Shown in pieces: positions 34,413-42,748 of a DNA stretch of 64,000 bases. Made by a program: the position numbers and the translations under genes. This DNA is from Elusimicrobia bacterium GWA2_51_34 (GTDB lineage Bacteria > Elusimicrobiota > Elusimicrobia > Elusimicrobiales > UBA9959): assembly GCA_001799565.1 (NCBI GenBank), contig MGTS01000037.1:26064-90063 (forward strand), in the 5' to 3' direction. Under the pieces are notes generated by a model that saw only the letters and a list, made by a program, of their open reading frames with translations, was not told the DNA's origin and made no database searches. How positions within the stretch are numbered: position 1 is the stretch's first letter; every line of letters begins with the position of its first letter.

Positions 34413-34904
34413 AGATGTATATATATATTATTATAATATAAGGAAACAGGAACTATTCTAGCTTTTTTCCGAGGTGCTGAACAGAAAATTATAAAAAACA
34501 CCGAAGTTTTTGAAGATTTATGCTTAAATTTGATTAAAATAGGACCGCAGGATAGCTAAGTCAGGGTCCTGCCGGCGGGTTTATTTTCGGGGGCCGGGTC
34601 GGCCAGCGCGGCCGCCCTTATCCTCGCCCTCCCCTGACTGCAAGCCCAAGTCGGGCTCCGGAAACCCCCGAAAACAAATCCCGCCGTCACCCTTCCGGTT
34701 ATTAAATCTCCGTCTTTTTTCACTTATAGGTGTTTAACCCCACCCTTTTTGCGGCACATGTACCCCACCCAAAACAGTAAAATTAACTTATGAGGTGACT
34801 GAATTTTGCCGGCAGGATTGCTCTCCACGCGTTGCCTAATTCGACGTATTGCCCGCATAATATTCAACCTTTCAATAACGTTCGCATGATTTGGCGGTTT
34901 TTGT
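34413..34904. other. Gap between topA and the lipoprotein gene
   Basis: Holds the first copy of the covarying-stem element (about 34550-34790, minus orientation). The remainder is AT-rich with no gene seen. Confidence 0.6.
34550..34790 (-). repeat. Covarying-stem element, copy A
   Basis: Read on the minus strand: G-rich lead (GGGTGGGG... AAAAAGGGTGGGG), stem arm CGGCGGGATTTGTTTTC + GGGGG (34686-34665), inner TTTCCGGAGCCCGACTTG and GAGGATAAGGGCGGCCGC, then the opposite arm CCCCCGAAAATAAACCCG (34593-34573). The stem pairs over 21 bp with one G.U and one bulged A on this strand. Confidence 0.85.
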
Positions 34905-35786
34905 TTAGTTTTTTAGCAATCCTTCTCTGCAAAGATAATCCAAAAGTTCTTTTTCACCAATCAACAATTTTAATTCCGGGGGAACTATAACATTATCCCT
35001 TGCCTTTTCCGGGTAGCATGCCCTGGCTTTTTTTCGCGCCTCTCCAACAACCTTTTCTTTATCTTGATTTGAAATTCCTTCAATCATTTTTTTAAGGTCG
35101 GCCTCTTTAATATCACATAAACAATCGTATGTATTGCACACTGGCACTCCCGGCACTATGCCCGCATTATCCTGATCTAGTTGCATCCTTTCAATTGCCG
35201 CAGGACAATAAACTTTGCGGCTAAAAACTCCACTGTCTACACGTTTAAGCATCGCGCAATAGCCATTCGCCACCCATAAAAACTCATACTTACCATCAAT
35301 TCCCCTTTTACTCCCCTTGGAGTTACTTCCGAAAACAATTTTAAGTTTCGTCCCTTTTTCAAGACCGTTAAAAGAGTTTATCAAATTCTCTGATTTATCC
35401 CCAGGTATCGAAAGCGGAGAGCTATTCTCCAAAGGAGTTCCATCCTCATTAGCATACTTAACCAAAGTCCCATAAACCATTGTGTCAATCCGCGTAAATA
35501 TTGAAAACCCACAAACTGGGATACATATAAGTTTTCTGTCCACAAAAACATTTGCGATACTATCGGACGGAGCTTGGCTTTTCGCGTCCTCTATCGCTGC
35601 ATTTAGCGAGTCATCTCCGGTTGGGCCAAGACCAAATATGTAGTAAGCACTCGAGGTTCCAGTCACCGTTCTAACTGGGGTCTCATATTTACTACCAATA
35701 CTGGTTGATGATACAGCCGCAGGCATATAATGAACACATCCTGCCAAAAAGAGAGTGAACAACGAAACCAATAATGCGTTTTTCAT
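34905..35786 (-). CDS. Predicted lipoprotein in an inserted cassette
   Basis: 293 aa with a lipobox (LFTLFLAGCVHY). The N-terminal part (SSTSIGSKYETPVRTVTG, GLGPTGDDSLNAAIEDAK, NVFVDRKL) resembles TRL-like small lipoproteins, a weak match made by eye. The C-terminal half has several Cys pairs (CNTYDCLCD, CYPEKAR) and no recognised domain. The gene is AT-rich against its neighbours, lies between inverted copies A and B of the covarying-stem element, and separates dprA from topA, so it is probably acquired. Confidence 0.65.
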   Translation of the reverse strand: MKNALLVSLFTLFLAGCVHYMPAAVSSTSIGSKYETPVRTVTGTSSAYYIFGLGPTGDDSLNAAIEDAKSQAPSDSIANVFVDRKLICIPVCGFSIFTRIDTMVYGTLVKYANEDGTPLENSSPLSIPGDKSENLINSFNGLEKGTKLKIVFGSNSKGSKRGIDGKYEFLWVANGYCAMLKRVDSGVFSRKVYCPAAIERMQLDQDNAGIVPGVPVCNTYDCLCDIKEADLKKMIEGISNQDKEKVVGEARKKARACYPEKARDNVIVPPELKLLIGEKELLDYLCREGLLKN

Positions 35787-35961
35787 GTTTCCTTTGTATG
35801 TCTTTAACCTTTTTGAGACTTCGGCTTAAAACGAAGGATCAAAAAGGTAGCTGGTTTTATAATTCCTCAGCCTTCATCTTTTATCCCTCCGAAAATTGCA
35901 TGAATATTTTTATTAGAAAATTTCTCAATAAAAAATGATTTCAACTGCAATTTTTCGGGTT

Positions 35962-36028
35962 ACACAACGCGGATATATTTGCCGCTTTTTAACGCGATCA
36001 GCTCTGAGGTTTCAAGCTCAAAAAAGCC
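35962..36028 (-). pseudogene. Duplicated 3' end of dprA
   Basis: On the minus strand it reads FFELETSELIALKSGKY, IRVV, stop; the true DprA ends FELETAELIALRSGKYSRAV. About 80 percent identical in DNA over some 66 bases. It has no body and lies on the far side of element copy B, so it is a displaced or foreign dprA tail. Confidence 0.85.
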
Positions 36029-36059
36029 CCCCAACACAAATATTCTACCAAATAGGTAC

Positions 36060-36415
36060 CACTATAAACCTGGCTGCGACCACTGGGTGGGTCATTGGGA
36101 TGTACCGTTAAAAGGGCGGGACAAATACCTATTAATTTTAAGACGCGCCGGAGGATAGGCCAGAGAAACGTGAAAATCTGAGGGGTAGGCGGCGGGGTTT
36201 GTTCGCGGGGGTTTTCCGGACCGCGACTTGGGCTTGCAGTCAATGGAGCGGGAGGATAAGGGCGGCCGCGAGCCGTCTGATGGCCATAGGCCCTTATACG
36301 GCACTGCCATAGGCTGGTGGCCGCATCCGACCCCCGCGGGCAAACCCCGTCGCAGGACCCCGACCGAGTTTCTACACAGCTCTCCACCCAAAGCCATAAG
36401 TCCGGCGTTACGACT
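36060..36415 (+). repeat. Covarying-stem element, copy B
   Basis: Lead GGGTGGGTCATTGGGATGTACC, AAAAGGGCGGG; stem arms at 36189-36211 and 36331-36353 pair over 23 bp, with three non-Watson-Crick positions that are all G.U on the plus strand. Inner TTTTCCGGA and GAGGATAAGGGCGGCCGC match copies A and C; about 45 extra bases with their own hairpins (GCCATAGGC words) lie in the loop. Ends with AAGCCATAAGTCCGGCGTTAC. Confidence 0.88.
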
Positions 36416-36433
36416 TCCGGAAAAGGTGGGAAG

Positions 36434-37597
36434 CTACACAGCGCGGGAATATTTGCCGGATCTTAACGCTATCAGCTCAGCGGTTTCCAACTCAAAAAGG
36501 GCGGCGCCCGCGCGCTGAACGCTCCAGGCCGACGCGCCCGGCTTCCCCGCCATGGAAAGCTTCAGCACCACTTCATCGGCGCAAAGCCCTTCGGACGAGT
36601 CTTTGACCGCCACCCAGACAGCGTTGGCGTCTTCCGAAAGAGTTTTTAAAATTCCGGCGCTGCCCCCGCCTTCCGGTTTTGAAAGCGCTGAGGTCTTAAG
36701 GCCAAACATTGCCTCCGGCGGAAAACTTGAGATAATATCCAAAGCGTCCTCAACCGGCGCGGCTCCGTTTTTTATAAGGTAATTAGGCCCCCGGGCAACA
36801 GGGCAATCCACCTGCCCAGGCACCGCCAGAACTTCCCGGCCCTGCTCAAGAGCCGCTCTGGCGGTAATAAGCGCTCCGGATTTAAAATCGCCCTCCACAA
36901 TAACTACAGCGCGCGAAAGGCCGGATATCACGCGGTTGCGCCTGGGGAAACTTACGGGCAAAGCGCCGGCCCCCATGGGGAATTCCGAGAAAATAGCCCC
37001 GCCTTTTTCAACTATTTCAGCGGCAAGCCGGGTATTTTCACGCGGGTAACAGACATTTAAACCGGTGCCGATAACGGCCCAGGTGATGCCGCCGGCTTTA
37101 AGAGACGCCTGATGGGCGGCCGTGTCTATGCCGCGCGCAAGCCCGCTCGCCACGGTAACCCCGGCCCCGCAAAGCTCACACGCAAGCCGCGCGGCGGTTC
37201 GAAGTCCGTAGCTTGTGGCCTTGCGCGTTCCCACCACTCCCACGGCGGGAGCCGCCGTGCTGAACCGCCCTTTAACATAAAGAACAAGCGGCGGGTCATA
37301 AATGTCTTTCAAAAGTTCGGGATAGTCCGGGTCAAGCGCCGTTAAAGCCCGGGCGCCGGCCTTCAGTACAAGGTCAAGCTCTTTGGCGGGATCAAAAGCT
37401 CTGGTTTCCCTTACAAACCGCTCCGCGGTCTCAATACCCAAACCGCCATCCGCGGATAGTTCGGCCGGGGTTTTTGAAAGTATTTCCCGCGCCCCACCAT
37501 AAAGCTCTATAAGACGAAGCGCCCAGTCGCTTCTCAGGCAGGAAAAAGAATTTATCCTTACCCTGGCCAGTTTTTCTTCGTCAACGGAAACGGACAT
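36434..37597 (-). CDS. dprA: DNA-processing protein A
   Basis: 387 aa. Rossmann-like core with VGVVGTRKATSYGLRTA, SGLARGIDTAAHQASL, GTGLNVCYPRENTRLA, FPMGAGALPVSFPRRNRVISGLS and SGALITARAALEQGREVLAVPG, followed by a C-terminal winged-helix part. Loads RecA on incoming single-stranded DNA during transformation. comM is two genes upstream, so competence functions cluster here. Its 3' end is duplicated at 35962-36028. Confidence 0.95.
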   Translation of the reverse strand: MSVSVDEEKLARVRINSFSCLRSDWALRLIELYGGAREILSKTPAELSADGGLGIETAERFVRETRAFDPAKELDLVLKAGARALTALDPDYPELLKDIYDPPLVLYVKGRFSTAAPAVGVVGTRKATSYGLRTAARLACELCGAGVTVASGLARGIDTAAHQASLKAGGITWAVIGTGLNVCYPRENTRLAAEIVEKGGAIFSEFPMGAGALPVSFPRRNRVISGLSRAVVIVEGDFKSGALITARAALEQGREVLAVPGQVDCPVARGPNYLIKNGAAPVEDALDIISSFPPEAMFGLKTSALSKPEGGGSAGILKTLSEDANAVWVAVKDSSEGLCADEVVLKLSMAGKPGASAWSVQRAGAALFELETAELIALRSGKYSRAV

Positions 37598-37616
37598 GTT
37601 GCCTCTGTTTTAATAG

Positions 37617-37714
37617 CGAGTATGCTGGTATGCCTGTAGGCTGGTAGGCTAGTAAGCTTTATTTAAGAAAGTACCTTATAAAAACATACCAGCATACCCG
37701 CTTACCAGCTTCTT
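37617..37714. repeat. Heptad array H15 (TGCTGGTA / TACCAGCA)
   Basis: Left GTATGCTGGTATGCCTGTAGGCTGGTAGGCTAGTAAGC; loop with GTACCTTATAA; right CATACCAGCATACCCGCTTACCAGC. Between the LysM gene and dprA. Confidence 0.85.
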
Positions 37715-37716
37715 TA

Positions 37717-39159
37717 CTATTTCTTTTTTACCAGCATACCCTTGCTGATGGAAGTTGAAGCGTCCAGCACTTTTGCCCTTACCCGCTTGCCCTCAACACT
37801 TAAAACCTCAAGGTTGCAGACACGCTGCAATTCAAAACCGGCCTTCTTGCCTTTTTTACCGTAAACGGAGGTCCCTTTCAGATAAGCTTCAAGGTAATCG
37901 CCTATTTTTACAAACCCTTCCAAACGCAGTTTAACCAACACTATCTCACCATTAATAGAAAGGCTGTCAACCATACTTTGGTCGGATGCGGCTTTGGAAG
38001 TTATAACGCCGTCCTCGTGCCAATTGTTATTAACTATTTTAACTCCGTTACTCCATTCTTTCTGGTCCGCCGGCATCTCCTCCGAAAGGTCGTTGCTTTT
38101 AAAAAGCTCCTCAACCGCCGGTGACTTGTCCGCCAAAGATGCCTTGGCGGGCACAGAGGCTTCAGGCGCGGGTAAAATTTCGGAAGACACAAGTTCCGGC
38201 TCTTTCATCGTTTCATCTTCGCCTATAACAGGCTCTTCTTTCACGGCCGGCGCTTTGGCGAGGGGATGAACTTCCTCTGTTATATCCGGTATTTCCAATT
38301 CATTTCTAGGATAAATGAGATCGGGATTGGAAACGGAATTTATATTGGCGTTGTAAATTCTCCCCCACTTAAAAGGATCTTTGTAATATTTTTGGGAAAG
38401 ATCCCACAAGGTTTCCCCGTCTACCACCAGGTGCCTTTTGTTAACGGCAAAACCCCGCTTTTGTTCCTCCGCTGCAGGTTTTACCTCAACAGTTTCCAGC
38501 GGGGCCGCAATTTTTTCGGGCTCTGTTTTTTTCACTACGGGACTTTTTACGGACACCCCCGCCTTCGCGGGCGCCGAAGCAACCGCGGATGGTGGGGTTA
38601 CAACCACTGCCTTTGCCGATTCAACCGCCGCGCCTGCGGGAGCGGACGTTGAAACGGCAATTTTAGCCGTATTCTTCGCCCTTTTGGCGGCCACCTTCTT
38701 CTTCTCCGCCGGCTTTACATTTTTAGCGGTGGAAGAGCTTTCTTTAATCCCCTTTACCCCGGCTGCAACGGCTTTGACAGCCGGTTCTTGGGAAGGGGAG
38801 AGCTCAAGCGCCATCAAATCCATGACCTGTGTTTTTCCCGCCGCGCCCATGGGGGCGGACGTTGAAACGGCTATTTTAGCCGTATTCTTCGCCTTTTTGG
38901 CGGGAACTTTCTTCTTCACCGCCGGCTTTACATTCTTAGCGGTGGAAGAGCTTTTTTTAATCCCCTTTACCCCGGCGGCAACGGCTTTTACAGCCGGTTT
39001 TTGGGAAGGGGAGGGCTCAAGCGCCATCAAATCTACGACCTGTGTTTTCTCCTCCGCAGCCTGGCCGGAACCAGAATCCTCACCTAAAAGCTGGACCTGC
39101 TGTGAAAAACCGACGGAATAAAACATGATCGCGAAAACCAGGGTCAATAGTATTTTCAT
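37717..39159 (-). CDS. LysM-domain envelope protein with duplicated Lys/Ala-rich repeat
   Basis: 480 aa. Signal peptide MKILLTLVFAIMFYSVGFSQ. Residues about 38-180 consist of two ~68-residue copies (each with VDLMALE or MDLMALE, SPSQ, AVKAVAAGVKGIK, SSSTAKNVKPA, KNTAKIAVSTSAP). A LysM domain at about 240-290 (HLVVDGETLWDLSQKYYKDPFKWGRIYNAN...NPDLIYPRNELEIP) should bind peptidoglycan. The C-terminal 110 residues (VSLSINGEIVLVKLRLEGFVKIGDYLEAYLKG) look like a beta-rich domain. Probably links envelope layers; exact role unknown. Confidence 0.75.
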   Translation of the reverse strand: MKILLTLVFAIMFYSVGFSQQVQLLGEDSGSGQAAEEKTQVVDLMALEPSPSQKPAVKAVAAGVKGIKKSSSTAKNVKPAVKKKVPAKKAKNTAKIAVSTSAPMGAAGKTQVMDLMALELSPSQEPAVKAVAAGVKGIKESSSTAKNVKPAEKKKVAAKRAKNTAKIAVSTSAPAGAAVESAKAVVVTPPSAVASAPAKAGVSVKSPVVKKTEPEKIAAPLETVEVKPAAEEQKRGFAVNKRHLVVDGETLWDLSQKYYKDPFKWGRIYNANINSVSNPDLIYPRNELEIPDITEEVHPLAKAPAVKEEPVIGEDETMKEPELVSSEILPAPEASVPAKASLADKSPAVEELFKSNDLSEEMPADQKEWSNGVKIVNNNWHEDGVITSKAASDQSMVDSLSINGEIVLVKLRLEGFVKIGDYLEAYLKGTSVYGKKGKKAGFELQRVCNLEVLSVEGKRVRAKVLDASTSISKGMLVKKK

Positions 39160-39175
39160 TTTTCCTCCAATTGTA

Positions 39176-39270
39176 AGTGGCTAGTTGGTGGTAGGCAGAT
39201 ATGTAGTATGCAGGGATGATGTATTCCTTATCCCCTGCCTACTACCTTCTACCTACTACATACTACTATG
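39176..39270. repeat. Heptad array H16 (TAGTATG / CATACTA)
   Basis: Left GGTAGGCAGATATGTAGTATGCAGGG; loop TGTATTCCTTAT; right CCTGCCTACTACCTTCTACC and TACTACATACTACT. Shares words with H4. Confidence 0.85.
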
Positions 39271-39274
39271 CCCG

Positions 39275-40813
39275 TTACCTCAGTCCTGCCAGCTCTGAAG
39301 CCCTGTCCAGCACCCGGTACTGTACCGCTTCTATCACATGTTCCCTGGAGATATCGGCGGCGCCTTCAAGGTCCGCTATGGTCCTTGAAATTTTAAGTAT
39401 CTTATCAAGCGAGCGGGCGGAAAATCCAAGTTTATTCATAGCCATTTCAAGCACGGACGAAGCGCCTTCCGGAACACGGCAATATTTGCGTATCTCAGAA
39501 ACACCCATAAAAGCATTGGCTCTTGTTTTTGATACCGAGAAGCGCTCCCGCTGTATGTCTATAGCTTTTCTCGCGCGAATGGCGATAGCCCGCGAATCTT
39601 CGCCTTTGGGGATTGCTTCCCAGTCCGCATACTTTATCGCGGAGAGCTGTATATGCAGGTCTATGCGGTCAAGCAGCGGCCCCGAAACTTTGGCGCGGTA
39701 TTTATGCACCTGCAAGGGGGTGCAGGCGCACTCTTTGGTGGGATGGCCAAGGTAGCCGCACGGGCACGGATTCATGGCCGCCACCAGCAGGAAGCGGGCG
39801 GGATAGACCACTGTTTCCTTAACGCGGGACACCGTTACTTTCCAAGCTTCAAGCGGCTCGCGCAGCGACTCTATGGCCGCTCTTGAGAACTCCGTGAATT
39901 CATCTAAAAATAACACCCCGTTGTGCGCAAGCGACACTTCGCCCGGCCTCGGGTTTGAGCCGCCGCCGATAAGCGCGGCGTCCGAGATGGTATGATGCGG
40001 CTCCCTGAAAGGGCGCTCGCTTATCAGGCGCGAGCCCTTAACCAGGCCGCTCGCGGAATAAATTTTAGTGGTTTCAAGTTTTTCCTCAAAGCTCAAATCG
40101 GGCAGAAGTCCGCCGAAACGCCTGGCCAGCATACTTTTGCCGGCGCCGGGCGGCCCCACCATGATAACATTATGAAAACCGGCGGCCGCTATTTCAAGCG
40201 CCCGCTTGGCGAAAACCTGGTTTTTGACCTCGGAAAAATCCCCCAAAGAACTTTCCGCGCGCGGAGCCGCGTCCGCCTCGCAGGGTTTTAAAGAACCTGC
40301 GCCGTTGATATAATCAGCCACTTCTTTAAGGCTAGCCGCGTGTAAACACGTTAGCCCCGAGGCCGCTGCTTCACGGGCATTGCCTTGCGGCACTATTACG
40401 GCTTCCACGGCTGTTTTTTCAAGGGAAACCAGCATGGGAAGCACGCCGGCCACGGGCCGCAGACTTCCGTCAAGCGCAAGTTCGCCTATAAACACCAGTT
40501 GTTCAAGTTTTTTAAGGGCGGCCTTCTCAATTCCGCCCGAGGCGGCAAGCACGCCCAGCGCTATGGGCAGGTCAAAATGAGTGCCTGATTTTTTACGCTC
40601 GGCGGGAGAAAGATTTACCGTTATTCTTTTTGAGGGAAAATCAAAGCCGGAATTGCGCACTGCCGCTATCACCCTGTCCTTGGATTCTTTTACGGCCGCG
40701 TCCGGCAAACCGACCACTGAGTAAGACGGCAGACCCGCGGCTATATCCACCTCTGCGCTTACATCAAAGCCGTCTATGCCCCGAAGGGCGAGGGTTCGTA
40801 TTTTGGATAACAT
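39275..40813 (-). CDS. comM: ComM/YifB-type Mg-chelatase-like AAA+ ATPase
   Basis: 512 aa. N-terminal Lon-protease-like fold (GIDGFDVSAEVDIAAGLPSYSVVGLPDAAVKESKDRV), central AAA+ with GPPGAGKSMLARR and LFLDEFTEFSR, zinc-like CPCGY...CACTP, C-terminal Mg-chelatase lid. ComM is a branch-migration helicase that promotes transformation; it lies near dprA, matching a competence group. Confidence 0.94.
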   Translation of the reverse strand: MLSKIRTLALRGIDGFDVSAEVDIAAGLPSYSVVGLPDAAVKESKDRVIAAVRNSGFDFPSKRITVNLSPAERKKSGTHFDLPIALGVLAASGGIEKAALKKLEQLVFIGELALDGSLRPVAGVLPMLVSLEKTAVEAVIVPQGNAREAAASGLTCLHAASLKEVADYINGAGSLKPCEADAAPRAESSLGDFSEVKNQVFAKRALEIAAAGFHNVIMVGPPGAGKSMLARRFGGLLPDLSFEEKLETTKIYSASGLVKGSRLISERPFREPHHTISDAALIGGGSNPRPGEVSLAHNGVLFLDEFTEFSRAAIESLREPLEAWKVTVSRVKETVVYPARFLLVAAMNPCPCGYLGHPTKECACTPLQVHKYRAKVSGPLLDRIDLHIQLSAIKYADWEAIPKGEDSRAIAIRARKAIDIQRERFSVSKTRANAFMGVSEIRKYCRVPEGASSVLEMAMNKLGFSARSLDKILKISRTIADLEGAADISREHVIEAVQYRVLDRASELAGLR

Positions 40814-40836
40814 AATTCAGAAGCCACCTCTGCTGC

Positions 40837-40918
40837 CAGTAGGCTGGTAAGCTGGTAGGCTTGCAGGCGTTATTGATGAACTCCTCACAAAGCATACCAG
40901 CCTACTCGCCTACTAGCG
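40837..40918. repeat. Heptad array H17 with reverse-oriented loop
   Basis: Left AGTAGGCTGGTAAGCTGGTAGGC; loop TTGATGAACTCCTCAC (reverse of the AAGGAGTTC loop); right CATACCAGCCTACTCGCCTACTAGC. Confidence 0.85.
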
Positions 40919-40939
40919 TAAATTCCGCTCACGCGGAAT

Positions 40940-41878
40940 TTACTTCACCAGGCGGCAGACATCATTCGCTTTGGCGCCCGCGCTCGCGGCGCGCATCAGC
41001 TTGGCCACGGAACAGTCCCCGGAATCTCCACAATAGCGTTCCACTTGCACCGAGCCGATATATTCTTCCCTGTGGCCTATAACCAGATTAGAACGCGGGT
41101 CGCGTATTACGGCGCCCTGGTGATAGCAATCAAGTTTCATGCCGGGGGTAATGCCGGAGTCCAGCCCCGCGTTCAGGTAAAGCTCCTCACCGGAAGCGTC
41201 CGCTATCGTGCACGACCAGGCCTTTTTGTTGAGCTGGCTGGAGATATTGTCCACAAACTGCGCTATGGAAGCCCGCAGGGCCTCTCCTTCAAGAGTTTCA
41301 TCGTAGCCGCCCTTGGTGCCCATTCCGAGGAAACTCTTTTTTTTGGACTTCGCCTGGCCCTTGCCGGAATCCGCCATTAAAACCTGTCCGCTCTGGGCGT
41401 CTATCAGGCGGATGTCAACGGTAACATCGGCCACCTGCTGCTTGGACTGGGTTATAAGATAATCGGACCCTTCTTTCTTTACGCCGTATTGCGACACAGC
41501 GCCTACCACTATGGCCTCAAGCCCCATTATTTTACCTATCTCCACCGCCGTCTGGGAATCTACGGTGCCCTGGGCCTGAAGCTTTTGCTCCTCCATAATT
41601 TTGTTCATCTTGTCGCGTTCCACCACTATAAACTTGCCCGACTTTACCAGCTCGGTTATAAGTATGTCTGAAGCCGCGCCGCCAAGGCGCCCCTGGCCGT
41701 AGGCGGTTTTGTTTTCAAATTCCACCACGCCTATACGGCGCTTCGGGCCCGTGTATTTTGATTCAAGGTGCCTGGTTTCATTGGCGCTCAGCGCCTGCTG
41801 CATTTTCACCGATTTTGACGGCGCGCAAGCCGCCGCGAGAATTACAAATCCGCCAAGCGCCGCAAGTTTATTTTTCAT
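40940..41878 (-). CDS. CsgG/HfaB-type lipoprotein
   Basis: 312 aa from the ATG at 41878 (AAGGAG upstream). Lipobox VILAAACAPS. CsgG-type core: RRIGVVEFENKTAYGQGRLGGAASDILITELVKSGKFIVVERDKMNKIMEEQ, AVEIGKIMGLEAIVVGAVSQYG, VTVDIRLIDAQSGQVL. The C-terminal ~80 residues (LYLNAGLDSGITPGMKLDCYHQGAVIRDP) add a small beta domain. CsgG proteins form outer-membrane secretion pores or periplasmic assemblies. Third gene of a lipoprotein triad with the DUF799 protein and the 42748-43845 protein. Confidence 0.85.
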   Translation of the reverse strand: MKNKLAALGGFVILAAACAPSKSVKMQQALSANETRHLESKYTGPKRRIGVVEFENKTAYGQGRLGGAASDILITELVKSGKFIVVERDKMNKIMEEQKLQAQGTVDSQTAVEIGKIMGLEAIVVGAVSQYGVKKEGSDYLITQSKQQVADVTVDIRLIDAQSGQVLMADSGKGQAKSKKKSFLGMGTKGGYDETLEGEALRASIAQFVDNISSQLNKKAWSCTIADASGEELYLNAGLDSGITPGMKLDCYHQGAVIRDPRSNLVIGHREEYIGSVQVERYCGDSGDCSVAKLMRAASAGAKANDVCRLVK

Positions 41879-41900
41879 TATTTTCTCCTTCTGCAACTTT

Positions 41901-41985
41901 GCTAGTAGGCTAGTAGACTTGTAGGCCTAATTTAGCAATTCCGCAAAAAGCATACTAGCATACTCGCCTACCAGCCTACCAGCTT
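41901..41985. repeat. Heptad array H18 (CTAGTAGG / CATACTAG)
   Basis: Left GCTAGTAGGCTAGTAGACTTGTAGGCC; right CATACTAGCATACTCGCC and TACCAGCCTACCAGC, with loop TTTAGCAATTCCGC. Confidence 0.85.
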
Positions 41986-41993
41986 CTGCCTCC

Positions 41994-42053
41994 GGCAGGC
42001 CCCGCCCTTTTGCCCTGAGATTTTTCAATCTGTCGGCAAAAGGGCGGGGCAGG
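41994..42053. repeat. GC palindrome E3 (CCCCGCCCTTTTGCC), terminator-like
   Basis: AGGCCCCGCCCTTTTGCC and GGCAAAAGGGCGGGGCAGGCCT around a ~22-base loop, directly after the DUF799 gene. The arm words are those of E1/E2, here outside coding sequence. Confidence 0.85.
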
Positions 42054-42054
42054 C

Positions 42055-42723
42055 CTACCGCCTGGGCATTCTGTCAAACACCTTGCCGACAGCGGTTTCA
42101 GCTTCCTTACGCAGAGGCAACTTTAGCATGTTTTCCACCAGCTTTCGGGCCGAGGCCTCAATAAAAGCCTTTTTAGCCTCGGCCGTGTCGGAATGGAATT
42201 TAATATCCGTACCTTTACCCAATGCCTCAAAAAGAGTCTCACCGCTCCCTGCCGAAATAATTTTAAGCCGCAGGATAACCGACTTTCGCACGACAAAACC
42301 AAGGTTTTGGAATGTAAAATCCTCAACATCCCCATAACAAAGCAGATCCGCCCCCAGAAGCGCGCCGAGTTTGGCCGACTTAACCGCCGCAAGCTGGCCC
42401 CCATCCGAGATGCCGATGGTATCCAGTATCTCATCTACATCCTCAAAAGGAACAGGCGCGTACCCCCACTTTGAAAACTGCTCCCCCGAAAGCTTGCGCA
42501 TAAAATCCGGGGCCGTTATATCCGTTGACTGGTTGTCAAAAGGAAGCACCGCCACCTTAGAGACCGGGGCTGAACGCAGGTTCGGAGAAACCAGATAAGA
42601 CTCCCCGGAAGCGCAGGCGCAAAATGCGGCAAAAACCGCAATGAGCGCGACATGTTGAAGGCTGAAGGCTGAAGGCTGAAGGTTTAAAACCCAGTTCTTA
42701 TTTTTGATATATTTCCGCTTCAT
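42055..42723 (-). CDS. DUF799 (GNA1162-like) lipoprotein
   Basis: 222 aa. After the lipobox (AAFCACASG) the sequence VSKVAVLPFDNQSTDITAPDFM, FSKWGYAPVPFEDVDEILDTIGISDGGQL, LGALLGADLLCYGDVEDF matches the DUF799 pattern. In Neisseria and others DUF799 and CsgG-like genes occur with a third lipoprotein in one operon, as here. The start at 42723 has AGGGA. Residues about 14-24 (LQPSAFSLQ) are encoded by the GGCTGAA heptads of H19. Confidence 0.75.
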   Translation of the reverse strand: MKRKYIKNKNWVLNLQPSAFSLQHVALIAVFAAFCACASGESYLVSPNLRSAPVSKVAVLPFDNQSTDITAPDFMRKLSGEQFSKWGYAPVPFEDVDEILDTIGISDGGQLAAVKSAKLGALLGADLLCYGDVEDFTFQNLGFVVRKSVILRLKIISAGSGETLFEALGKGTDIKFHSDTAEAKKAFIEASARKLVENMLKLPLRKEAETAVGKVFDRMPRR

Positions 42724-42748
42724 CCGTAGTCCCTCAGCCGTCAGCCGC
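42655..42748. repeat. Heptad array H19 (GGCTGAA / CAGCCGT), partly coding
   Basis: GGCTGAA x3 exact (about 42660-42680) inside the N-terminal codons of the DUF799 gene, facing CCTCAGCCGTCAGCC (42731-42747) in the gap. Confidence 0.8.

Larger units (their letters stand above)
35787..36433. other. Gap between the lipoprotein gene and dprA
   Basis: Contains a duplicated dprA tail (35962-36028) and element copy B (about 36060-36415). The rest, 35790-35960, is AT-rich with inverted TTTTTGAT/ATCAAAAAG words near 35812 and 35840 that could act as a terminator. Confidence 0.6.

Noticed and set aside
36228..36518. Short open frames in element copy B
   Set aside because: They do not persist in copies A or C and lack ribosome sites; the element appears non-coding.
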